From Pseudonocardia sp. 73-21 (GTDB taxonomy: Bacteria; Actinomycetota; Actinomycetes; Mycobacteriales; Pseudonocardiaceae), in NCBI RefSeq assembly GCF_001899645.1, contig NZ_MKVV01000020.1, forward strand, positions 1-64,000: DNA of 64,000 bases. Direction: 5' to 3'. Under the pieces are notes generated by a model. It saw only the letters and a list, made by a program, of their open reading frames with translations, was not told the origin of the DNA and searched no databases. Both the position numbers and the translations under genes were made by a program. This document shows positions 43,920 through 52,584 of this stretch, piece by piece (the first letter of the stretch is position 1; the number at the start of each line of letters is the position of its first letter).

Positions 43920-45193
43920 GCGAGCTTGCGAGCGAATCATCGGGACCGAGCACGGCCGAACGCCTGGGCGCGGGCCGCTACCTGGCCGCGGGCGCCCGTC
44001 CCGAGGTCACCCGCACCTCGGTGCACGAGCTCACGACCGCCGACGGTGCCACCGTGCGCGGGGTGCTCGCCACCGTGCCGGGGGCCACCACCGTGGTGTG
44101 TCTGATGCACCCGCGCCAGGACGTCACCCACCACCCGCTGGTTGCGGTGCTGCTGGAAGCGGGGGTTGCGGTCTGGACGCAGCAGAGCCGCTCGGTCAAC
44201 AACGACCTCACCCTGGTGCACGAGCAGACGCTGCTCGACGTGGCCGCCGGGATGGTGTTCCTGCGCGAGCGGGGCTTCGCCTCGATCGTCACGCTCGGCA
44301 ACTCCGGCGGCGGTCCCCTCTACGCGTTCTACCTCGAGCAGGCCGGTCTCGCGCCGGGCGACCGGATCGCGACCACGCCCGGCGGGCGCCCGACAGGCCT
44401 GGCCGAGGCCGAGATGCCCCACGCCGACGGGGCGGTCTTCCTGGCGCCGCACCCCGGGCAGGGGCAGCTCCTGCTCGCTTGCATCGACCCGTCCGTGGCC
44501 GACGAGTCCGACCCCCTGTCGGTGGTTCCCGAGCTCGACCCGTTCGCGCCCGCGAACGGTTTCGCCGAGCCGCCCACCAGCTCGTCGTACAGCGGGGAGT
44601 TCCTCGCCCGCTACCGGGCCGCGCAGCGTGCCCGGGTCGCACGGATCGACGCCGTCGCGCGCGGGCATCTGGCCCGCGCCGCCGAGGCGCGCGCAGCCTA
44701 CAAGCGCACCGGGGCGGCAGCCGACCGGCGGCGCGCCATCGCCCCGCGGATCATCACGGTGTTCCGTACCGACGCCGACCCGCGCACGGTCGACCTCTCG
44801 ATCGACCCCAGCGACCGCCCCTACGGGTCGTTGTTCGGCCGTCGCCCCGATCTCATCGACTACGGGCAGGTCGGCTTCGGCCGGCTCACGACGCCCGAGG
44901 CCTGGCTGTCGACGTGGTCGGGTCTGAGCTCGAACGCCGACTTCGCACGGTGTGCGCCGGGCGTCACTGTGCCGACGTTGTTCGTGGAGGTCACCGGCGA
45001 CCAGGCCGCCTTCCCGGCCGACTCGGCGCGCATGGTCGCGGCCCTCGGCGCGCGTGATCTGACCCATCAGACGGTGCGCGGACTGCACTTCGGCGGTGCG
45101 CTGGCGAAGGGCGAGCCCACGGGGAACGATGTCGCGGGGGAAGTGGTCTCAGCGTGGCTGGACAAGCGGTTCGACCTTTCGCCGCCGATCTGA
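43916..45193 (+). CDS. Alpha/beta hydrolase
   Basis: VVCLMHPRQDVTHHPLVAVLLEAGVAVWTQQSRSVNNDLTLVHEQTLLDVAAGMVFLRERGFASIVTLGNSGGGPLYAFY. Confidence 0.85.
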   Translation: MSELASESSGPSTAERLGAGRYLAAGARPEVTRTSVHELTTADGATVRGVLATVPGATTVVCLMHPRQDVTHHPLVAVLLEAGVAVWTQQSRSVNNDLTLVHEQTLLDVAAGMVFLRERGFASIVTLGNSGGGPLYAFYLEQAGLAPGDRIATTPGGRPTGLAEAEMPHADGAVFLAPHPGQGQLLLACIDPSVADESDPLSVVPELDPFAPANGFAEPPTSSSYSGEFLARYRAAQRARVARIDAVARGHLARAAEARAAYKRTGAAADRRRAIAPRIITVFRTDADPRTVDLSIDPSDRPYGSLFGRRPDLIDYGQVGFGRLTTPEAWLSTWSGLSSNADFARCAPGVTVPTLFVEVTGDQAAFPADSARMVAALGARDLTHQTVRGLHFGGALAKGEPTGNDVAGEVVSAWLDKRFDLSPPI

Positions 45194-45297
45194 GAATCAC
45201 CCGACCGCCGGAACGGGAGCTTCCCCTTCGACGTCGAGTCGACCGGCATCTGGTGATCTTCACCGCTACGGCTGGAGTAGCAGGGCAATGGCGGGGA

Positions 45298-46386
45298 TCA
45301 CAGCCCGGTGATCTCTGCAGCCCGGTTCAGCAGACCGATCGCAGCCGTGTGGAGACGAAGCCCGGTGTCCCGGTCGGCCTTCCCGGCCAGAGCCCTGGCG
45401 TGCGTGCCCTCGATGACGACCGCGAGCTTGAGTCCGGCGAGTGCCGTGTACCAGTCGATGTCGGTCAGGTCGCGATCGCTGTGGGACGCGTAGTGCGTGA
45501 CCAGCTCGTCGCGATCGGGGAGGTCGCCCAGTGCCGCGAGCGGTCCACCCGTAACCGGCTCCCACCCGTCGTCCGGCCAGGTCACCAGCAGCCAGCCGAG
45601 GTCGAGCAGCGGATCGCCGATCGTGCACATCTCCCAGTCGACGATCGCGGCGACGCGGGGTGTGTCGTGGGCGAGCAGGACGTTGTTGAGGTGGTAGTCG
45701 CCGTGCACGATTCCTGGACGCGTGTCGGCGGGCTGGTGCGCGGTCAGCCACGCGGCGAGCTCGTCGACGTGGGGGAGCGTCGGTCCGGGGTAGCCCGGCA
45801 GCCGCTCGTAGGAGGCCAGGTGGTCGAGCCAACGGGGAACCTGCCGGGTGAGGAACCCCTCGGGACGGCCGAGGTCGCCGAGCCCGACAGCGCGGTGGTC
45901 CACCGCGGCGAGCCGGGCGAGCGCGCCCGCGGTGTCCAGCGCGCCGGTGTGCCGGGCCTCGGCGCTGCCGAGGTAGGGCTCGCCCAGTTCGTCGCCGGGG
46001 TTGCTGCCCTCGACGGCGTCCATCAGGTAGAAGACAGCACCGCCCTGGACGTCCTCGTCGTCGCATCCGGCGACGAGACGGGGATGCGGGACGTCGGTGC
46101 CGGCGAGTGCGGCCAGCACTCGCATCTCGCGCCGCAGCGCGGCGTTGCTGCCGGGCCGGGGGTGTTCGGGTGGCCGGCGAAGCACGAGGTTCCGGTCACC
46201 CCAGGACATCCACAGCACGACGTTCTGGGTTCCGCCTCCGATCCGGCGGACGTCCTGGATCGGCGCGTCGGGCAGCCCGGCGGCGATGCCCCAGCGGTGC
46301 ACGGCGTCGAGGTCGACCAGGTCGGCGGCGAGCCATTCCGGCTGGGACCCTTCCGGACGGGACACGGCGCTCGACATGCCCGGCAC
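45298..46386 (-). CDS. Phosphotransferase (aminoglycoside-phosphotransferase-fold, ACAD10-like) family protein
   Basis: VVLWMSWGDRNLVLRRPPEHPRPGSNAALRREMRVLAALAGTDVPHPRLVAGC...IVHGDYHLNNVLLAHDTPRVAAIVDWEMCTIGDPLLDLGWLL. Confidence 0.92.
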   Translation of the reverse strand: MPGMSSAVSRPEGSQPEWLAADLVDLDAVHRWGIAAGLPDAPIQDVRRIGGGTQNVVLWMSWGDRNLVLRRPPEHPRPGSNAALRREMRVLAALAGTDVPHPRLVAGCDDEDVQGGAVFYLMDAVEGSNPGDELGEPYLGSAEARHTGALDTAGALARLAAVDHRAVGLGDLGRPEGFLTRQVPRWLDHLASYERLPGYPGPTLPHVDELAAWLTAHQPADTRPGIVHGDYHLNNVLLAHDTPRVAAIVDWEMCTIGDPLLDLGWLLVTWPDDGWEPVTGGPLAALGDLPDRDELVTHYASHSDRDLTDIDWYTALAGLKLAVVIEGTHARALAGKADRDTGLRLHTAAIGLLNRAAEITGL

Positions 46387-46514
46387 GGTAACGCGGGCCG
46401 GCGTAACGGCAGGTCGTCGGGAACGGCACAGAGGCCTCGGGGTTTGTAGCCCTCGACAACGGGCGCACCCGGCGGAGGATGACAGGCGCCACGCCCGCGT
46501 CCACAGTGCCGGGT

Positions 46515-47555
46515 ATGAGCAGCCAGAGCGAGACGACCACGGCAGGCCCGACCTTCGGTCTCTGGTACGACTTCCGCAACCCCGACCCGGCGCGTCCGTT
46601 CAGCGCGTTCTACCGCGAGGTGCTCGACCAGATCTCCTGGGCCGAGCAGCGTGGCATCGGCTCGGCGTGGTTGACCGAGCACCACTTCTGCGACGACGGG
46701 TACAGCCCGTCGCCGTTCGTGCTGGCGGCGGCGATCGCGCAGCGTACGAGCCGGCTGCGGATCGGCACGAACCTGATCGTCTCGCCGCTGCACAACCCGG
46801 TCCGGCTCGCCGAGGACGCCGCCACGCTCTCGCTGCTCTCGGACGGCCGCTTCGACCTCGGGGTCGGCCAGGGGTACTGGGCGCGGGAGTTCGAGGCGTT
46901 CGGCCGCAAGGTGACGCACCGGCCGAGCCTGCTGGAGGAGGGTGTGGAGATCATCCGCCGGGCCTGGTCGGGTTCCGCGGAGGGCTTCTCCGGCACGCGG
47001 TACACCCTGCCGCCCCTCGCCGTGACGCCCGTTCCGGAGCAGGCGCCGGCGTTGCTGGTCGGCGCGATGGCCGAACCGGCGATCGACCGGGCGGCGCGCA
47101 TCGCCGACGGGTTCCTCAGCACCCAGAACGCCCACCACGAGAGCTACCTCGACGCGGTGGAGCGCCACGGCGGGTCGCGGGCCGACGCGCGCATCTACGC
47201 CGGGCAGTGGGCCATCGTCGCCGACGACCCCGAGCGGGTCTGGGCGAGCATCGGGAAGCACGCGCTCTACCAGCTCAACGAGTACATCTCGTGGGGCGCG
47301 TTCGGTCCGCCGGACCAGGTGCCGCAGTTCACCGACCCGGCGCAGATCCTGGAGGCCGGCGCCTACCAGCTGATGGACGCCGAGGCCGCCGTCACCGAGC
47401 TGACCTCGATGCTGCGGGAGCGGCCCCAGATCAAGGACGTGCACTTCTGGGCCCAGCTGCCGGGGGAGCCGGTGGACAGCGGCTCGGAGCGCATCGCCTA
47501 CCTCGCCGACAAGGTCGTGCCCGCCGTGCGGGAACGGCTGCAGCAGGCCCGGTGA
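46515..47555 (+). CDS. LLM class flavin-dependent oxidoreductase
   Basis: WAEQRGIGSAWLTEHHFCDDGYSPSPFVLAAAIAQRTSRLRIGTNLIVSPLHNPVRLAEDAATLSLLSDGRFDLGVGQGY. Confidence 0.93.
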   Translation: MSSQSETTTAGPTFGLWYDFRNPDPARPFSAFYREVLDQISWAEQRGIGSAWLTEHHFCDDGYSPSPFVLAAAIAQRTSRLRIGTNLIVSPLHNPVRLAEDAATLSLLSDGRFDLGVGQGYWAREFEAFGRKVTHRPSLLEEGVEIIRRAWSGSAEGFSGTRYTLPPLAVTPVPEQAPALLVGAMAEPAIDRAARIADGFLSTQNAHHESYLDAVERHGGSRADARIYAGQWAIVADDPERVWASIGKHALYQLNEYISWGAFGPPDQVPQFTDPAQILEAGAYQLMDAEAAVTELTSMLRERPQIKDVHFWAQLPGEPVDSGSERIAYLADKVVPAVRERLQQAR

Positions 47556-47565
47556 GCGGGACACG

Positions 47566-49116
47566 GTGACCGAGCTGCTCGTCACCGAGTTCGTCGAACG
47601 CGCTCGGCGCCACCACCCGCGCCGCGCCGTAGCCTCGTACGAGCACGGCTCGGAGGTGCTGCGCTACGACTACGGCGCGCACGCCGAGCGCGTCGCCCGG
47701 CTGGCCGGGGCGCTGCGCCGGCTCGGGGTGCGCCCCGGTGACCGCGTGGCGACCCTGTGCTGGAACCACCACCGGCACCTGGAACTCTACTCGGCCGTCC
47801 CGCTGGCCGGCGCCGTGCTGCACACCCTCAACCTGCGCCTCTCCGCCGAGGAGATCGCCTACATCGTCGGGCACGCCAACGATCGGTTGATCATCGCCGA
47901 CGCCGACCTGATGCACCTCCTCGACGGGGTGCGCCCGGAGCTGGGGGTGCTCGACTCCGGGGCGACGTTCGAGGCCCTGGTCGCCGAAGGGCCCGAGTGG
48001 GCCGGGCCGCCGCCGCGCGCGGAGAGTGACCTCGCGGTGCTGTGCTACACCTCGGGTACGACGGGCCGGCCCAAGGGCGTCGGGTACTCCCACCGCGGCC
48101 TCTACCTGCACACCTTCGCCGCCTGCCTGGCGGACGGCCACGCGATCTCCGCGCGCGACACCGTGCTGCACGTCGTCCCGATGTTCCACGCCAACGGCTG
48201 GGGCATCCCGTTCGCCGCGACGATGACGGGCGCAGCGCAGGTGCTTCCCGGCCCGCACCCGACGGTCGCGGAGATCGCGCACATCATCGAGCGCGAGCGC
48301 GTGACCTACGTCGGGATGGTGCCGACGGTCGCGGTCGACCTGCTCGCACACCTGCGCCGCCACGGGGGTGACACCTCCAGCCTGCGCGCTCTGGTGCTCG
48401 GTGGCTCGACCCCCTCGATCGATCTGATCCGGGCCTGGGAGGAGCTCGGGGTGCCGGTCTTCCAGGGCTGGGGGATGACCGAGATCTCGCCGATGGCGAC
48501 GTTCACCCGCGACCCCGACCCGCCCGACGACCCCGACGAGCGGTTCCGCCGCACCCAGACCCAGGGCACGCTCCTGCCGGGACTGCGCTGGCGGATCGTC
48601 GACGACGAGGGCCGCGAGCTGCCCTGGGACGGCGAGAGTGCGGGCGAGCTGCATGTGCGCGGTCCGTGGGTGGCCGGCTCCTACTACCTCGGCGAGGCGC
48701 CGGACCGGTTCGTCGACGGCTGGCTGCGCACCGGCGACGTCGCCACGATCGGCACCGACGGCCGGCTGCGGATCGTCGACCGCACGAAGGACCTGATCAA
48801 GAGCGGCGGGGAGTGGCTCAGCTCCGTGGCGATCGAGCAGGCGCTGCTGGCCGACCCGGACGTCGCCGACGCCGCGGTGATCGCGGTGGCGCACGAGCGC
48901 TGGCAGGAACGGCCGTTCGCGGTCGCGGTGCTCCGCGACGGCGCCGCGGCGACCGGCGAGGAACTGCGGGAGCGGCTGGCGGAGCGGGTTCCGCGCTGGT
49001 GGCTGCCCGAGGAGATCGTGCTGGCGGAGTCCCTGCCGCGCACGAGCGTTGGAAAGACGGACAAACGGCGGCTGCGCGCGCAGTTCGCCGGCGTGACCCC
49101 GACCGGGAAGGAGTGA
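47566..49116 (+). CDS. Acyl-CoA synthetase (AMP-forming, medium/long-chain)
   Basis: VLCYTSGTTGRPKGVGYSHRGLYLHT...VFQGWGMTEISPMATF...RIVDRTKDLIKSGGEWLSSVAIEQALL. Confidence 0.94.
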   Translation: MTELLVTEFVERARRHHPRRAVASYEHGSEVLRYDYGAHAERVARLAGALRRLGVRPGDRVATLCWNHHRHLELYSAVPLAGAVLHTLNLRLSAEEIAYIVGHANDRLIIADADLMHLLDGVRPELGVLDSGATFEALVAEGPEWAGPPPRAESDLAVLCYTSGTTGRPKGVGYSHRGLYLHTFAACLADGHAISARDTVLHVVPMFHANGWGIPFAATMTGAAQVLPGPHPTVAEIAHIIERERVTYVGMVPTVAVDLLAHLRRHGGDTSSLRALVLGGSTPSIDLIRAWEELGVPVFQGWGMTEISPMATFTRDPDPPDDPDERFRRTQTQGTLLPGLRWRIVDDEGRELPWDGESAGELHVRGPWVAGSYYLGEAPDRFVDGWLRTGDVATIGTDGRLRIVDRTKDLIKSGGEWLSSVAIEQALLADPDVADAAVIAVAHERWQERPFAVAVLRDGAAATGEELRERLAERVPRWWLPEEIVLAESLPRTSVGKTDKRRLRAQFAGVTPTGKE

Positions 49117-49121
49117 GGGCC

Positions 49122-49931
49122 ATGGCGTTCCTCGACGTGGAGGACGGCAAGCGGGTCTACTACGAGCACCACGAAGGGCCCGGGAGGCCTGTCGTGCTGG
49201 TGCACGGGTGGGGGGCGAACGCCCACTGCTGGGACACGACGCTGCCCGCGCTCCTCGGGGCCGGCCACGCCGTCGTCCTGATCGAGCACCGTGCCTGCGG
49301 CCGCTCGGACAAGGACTTCACCGACACCTCGATCGCCGCCATCGCCTCCGACGTCGTGGCGGTCGTCGACCACCTGGGGCTTCGGTCGCCGGTGCTCAAC
49401 GGCTGGTCGCTGGGTGGGGCCGTGGTGACCGAGGCCGCGAGCCGGCTCGGCGAGCGCCTGGGCGGGCTCGTTCTGACCGGGGGGGCCACCCCGCGCTACA
49501 CGCAGGCCGAGGGCTGGCCCTACGGCGGCACTCCCGCCGACGTCGAAGGGGTGCTCGCAGGGCTGGTCGCCGACCGGGCCGCCACGTTCCGCGCGGTAGC
49601 GGGTGCGGTCTGCGTCAAGCCGGTGAGCGCCGACATCGTGGAGTCGATCTGGCTCGCGTTCATGGAGACCGGTCCCAAGGCCGATGCCACGCTGCGCGAC
49701 CTCGCGCACATCGACCAGCGCGCCATCCTGCCTGCGATCACCGCTCCGGTGCTGCTGCTGTGCGGTCGCGAGGACGGTTTCGTCTCGTTCGACGGGGTGT
49801 CCGCCTCGCGGCAGCTCTTCCCGGACGCGCGCCTCGTCGAGTTCGGCGGCTGCGGGCACGCCCCGTTCTTCGAGGACGGCGAGACCTACCGGTCGGAGCT
49901 GCTGTCGTTCCTCGCCGGACTGCCGGCCTGA
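49122..49931 (+). CDS. Alpha/beta fold hydrolase
   Basis: VVLVHGWGANAHCWDTTLPALLGAGHAVVLIEHRACGRSDK...LNGWSLGGAVVTEA...FGGCGHAPFFEDGE. Confidence 0.93.
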   Translation: MAFLDVEDGKRVYYEHHEGPGRPVVLVHGWGANAHCWDTTLPALLGAGHAVVLIEHRACGRSDKDFTDTSIAAIASDVVAVVDHLGLRSPVLNGWSLGGAVVTEAASRLGERLGGLVLTGGATPRYTQAEGWPYGGTPADVEGVLAGLVADRAATFRAVAGAVCVKPVSADIVESIWLAFMETGPKADATLRDLAHIDQRAILPAITAPVLLLCGREDGFVSFDGVSASRQLFPDARLVEFGGCGHAPFFEDGETYRSELLSFLAGLPA

Positions 49932-49935
49932 GCCG

Positions 49936-50688
49936 GTGGGCCGGACCTGGGTGGTGACCGGCGGTTCCCGCGGCATCGGGCGCGCGGTCGTCGACCGTGC
50001 GCTCGCCGAGGGCGAGACGGTCCACGTCCTGGCCCGGTCGGTCGACCGGGAGAGCTGGGCACCCGCGGTGCGTGACCGGGTCCTCCCGGTACCGGTCGAC
50101 GTCGCCGACCCGGAATCCGTCGGTACGGCGTTCGCCGCGATCGAGCGGGCCACGGGGGCGGTGGACGTGCTCGTCAACGCGGCGGGCGTGCACCGCGGGG
50201 GCCGGGTCGAGCAGCTCGGCGACGCCGCGTGGGCGGAGGTGCTGGCGACCAACCTGACGGGCGCCTTCACCACCGTCCGGGCGGTGCTCCCGCTGCTCGC
50301 CGACGGCGCGGCGATCGTCAACATCGGGGCGGTCGTCGGGCTGCGCGGCTACCCCGGCGACGTGGCCTACGGCTCGGCGAAGGCGGGCTTGTCCGGGCTG
50401 ACCCAGACGCTGGCGACGGAGCTCGCGCCCCGCGGCGTGCGGGTCAACCTCGTGGTCCCGGGCTTCGTCGACACGACGATGACGGCCGGCCTGACGGAGG
50501 CGTCGCGGGCCGCGATCGTCGACGGGATCCCGATGGGCCGGCCCGGCCGGGCCGGCGAGATCGCCGACGTGGTGTGGGCGGTGGCGGGCGCGTCGTACAT
50601 GACGGGCTCGACCGTCGCCGTCGACGGCGGGCTGATGGCCTCCTTCGGGGCGCCGGCCCGGCGTGCTCGCGGTACGGCTACGCGCTGA
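49936..50688 (+). CDS. SDR family oxidoreductase (FabG-like)
   Basis: GTG start; VVTGGSRGIGRAVVDRALAEG...VAYGSAKAGLSGLTQTLATELAPRGVRVNLVVPGFVDT. Confidence 0.92.
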   Translation: MGRTWVVTGGSRGIGRAVVDRALAEGETVHVLARSVDRESWAPAVRDRVLPVPVDVADPESVGTAFAAIERATGAVDVLVNAAGVHRGGRVEQLGDAAWAEVLATNLTGAFTTVRAVLPLLADGAAIVNIGAVVGLRGYPGDVAYGSAKAGLSGLTQTLATELAPRGVRVNLVVPGFVDTTMTAGLTEASRAAIVDGIPMGRPGRAGEIADVVWAVAGASYMTGSTVAVDGGLMASFGAPARRARGTATR

Positions 50689-51283
50689 GCTGGCGCACGA
50701 CCAGCTCGGCGTAGCTGTCGGCGATCCGGCCGATCTCCAGCCGTCCCTCAGGTCGGTACCACTCGTTCGGCCCGTTGATCATGTCGAGGATCGCCAGTGT
50801 GGCGAGGCGCGGGTCGGCGCAGACGAACTCGCCGGCGCTGACGCCCTCGGCCAGGTGCCGGGCGATGCGGTGCTGGTAACCGCGCCGGTAGCCCTGCACC
50901 GTGTCGACGTGCTCGGGCGACAGCGCCCGCAGCTCGCGGCCGGCCACCCGCCAGGCGTCGTGGTTGGCCCCGATGTGCAACACGTGGGCGTGTACGAGGC
51001 GGGCGAGGCGTTCCCGGTGGGTGCCCGGCCCGTCGAGGATCGGGAGCTGCTCGACGACCATGTCGCGGTCCACGACATAGATCGTCTCGAGCAGCAGCTC
51101 CTCCTTGTTGCGGAAGTGGTGGTAGAGCGAGGCGGCCTGGATGCCGGCCGCCTCGGCGATCGCGCGCATGCCGACACCGTGGTAGCCGCGCTCCCGGAAC
51201 AACCTCCCGGCCAGCGCGACGAGCTCCGCGCGGCGGGCGTTGCCCCGCCGGGGCGGGTCCTCCTCGCGCTGCAGGGCGGTCAT
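50678..51283 (-). CDS. TetR/AcrR family transcriptional regulator
   Basis: LVALAGRLFRERGYHGVGMRAIAEAAGIQAASLYHHFRNKEELLLETIYVVDRD. Confidence 0.93.
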   Translation of the reverse strand: MTALQREEDPPRRGNARRAELVALAGRLFRERGYHGVGMRAIAEAAGIQAASLYHHFRNKEELLLETIYVVDRDMVVEQLPILDGPGTHRERLARLVHAHVLHIGANHDAWRVAGRELRALSPEHVDTVQGYRRGYQHRIARHLAEGVSAGEFVCADPRLATLAILDMINGPNEWYRPEGRLEIGRIADSYAELVVRQLSA

Positions 51284-51377
51284 GGCGGGGTCCTTCTCGT
51301 CTCGGATGCGTGGACCGCCAGGTTCCCACCCGCCGGGGCGCGATCAGCGGTGACCCGCCGACCGCGCCCCGGACCCA

Positions 51378-52469
51378 TCAGGCGGGGACCGCCGTCTTCA
51401 CACCCATCTTGTGCAGCTCGGGCACGACCTTCTCGCCGAACAGCTTGAGGCTCGCCCGGACCTTGTCGAACGGCAGGCCGGCGAACGAGGGCGCGATGTT
51501 GGGCTGGTGGTCGCCGAACAGCTCCACGCGATGGCGGTACTTCTCGATGATCTGCTCGGGTGTGCCCCAGATCTGGGTGTCGGCGTAGCCCGCGCCCGCG
51601 GCCTCCATGCCCGCCTCGCGGATCATGTCGGCGCCCTGCTGATAGGCCTCGTAGCCCTTGGTCTCGCGCCAGTGCGAGCCGGCGAAGTCGTAGTGCTTGA
51701 TGACCGAGAGGAAGTAGCGGCTCAGGTACTCCCGCGCCGTGGCCTCCGCCTCGGCGGCGTCCTCGTGGCAGTACACGAAGTCCTGCGTGAGGATCGGACC
51801 GGGCTCGCGGTGGTGGGTCTCGCGGTAGATCTCGCGGTAGCGCTCCATCGCCGGGACGTGCATCTCGGCCGGGTACTGCATGAACGTCATCATCCGCGCG
51901 CCGACCTTCGCGACCGCAGGCACGGAGTCCGGGGACATCGCCACACCGTAGAGCCGGTCGGACCAGTCGGTGCCCGGCTCCGGGCCCGGACGGACCGTGG
52001 CGCGAGCCTGCTTGTAGATGGGGCCGTCGTTCTCGACATAGCCGTTCCTGAGGCCAGCGATGATCATCGGTGCGGCCTCGTCGAACATGCCGCGCGAGGC
52101 GTTCATGTCCACGCCGAAGGCCTCGTACTCCATCTTCGCCAGGCCGCGGCCCATGCCGAAGATGGCCCGCCCCTGGGACAGGATGTCGAGCATCGTGACC
52201 TTCTCCACCACGCGCAGCGGGTTGTTCCACGGCAGGATCACCGCGCCGGTGCCCAGCTTGACCCGGCTGGTGCGCGCCGCGAGGTAGCTCATCAGCTGCA
52301 GGTTGTCCGGGCACATCGAGTAGTCGTCGAAATGGTGCTCCGCAGCCCATACGGAGTCGAATCCGTACTCCTCGGCGAGCACGCCCAGCTCGGTCTCCTG
52401 GCGGAACATCTCGCCGTCGCTGAGGTTCTCGTGCCAGTTCTGGAAGACCAGCAGCACACCGACGTCCAT
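51378..52469 (-). CDS. LLM class flavin-dependent oxidoreductase
   Basis: ELGVLAEEYGFDSVWAAEHHFDDYSMCPDNLQLMSYLAARTSRVKLGTGAVILPWNNPLRVVEKVTMLDILSQGRAIFGMGRG. Confidence 0.94.
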   Translation of the reverse strand: MDVGVLLVFQNWHENLSDGEMFRQETELGVLAEEYGFDSVWAAEHHFDDYSMCPDNLQLMSYLAARTSRVKLGTGAVILPWNNPLRVVEKVTMLDILSQGRAIFGMGRGLAKMEYEAFGVDMNASRGMFDEAAPMIIAGLRNGYVENDGPIYKQARATVRPGPEPGTDWSDRLYGVAMSPDSVPAVAKVGARMMTFMQYPAEMHVPAMERYREIYRETHHREPGPILTQDFVYCHEDAAEAEATAREYLSRYFLSVIKHYDFAGSHWRETKGYEAYQQGADMIREAGMEAAGAGYADTQIWGTPEQIIEKYRHRVELFGDHQPNIAPSFAGLPFDKVRASLKLFGEKVVPELHKMGVKTAVPA

Positions 52470-52506
52470 GTGGGTGACCCCTTCGTGGGAGTGGTTTCAG
52501 GTCTTG

Positions 52507-52522
52507 CCTAACGAACGTTAGG
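52507..52522. promoter_or_regulatory. Perfect palindrome CCTAACG-AA-CGTTAGG (candidate TetR operator)
   Basis: 7-bp arms, 2-nt spacer, in the divergent LLM / PucR-type intergenic region. Confidence 0.65.
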
Positions 52523-52584
52523 GCTGCAACGGTAGTGGCGCAGTTCACATGCGGTCAAGGCGGAAACGGAGGTGACGGGACGTC

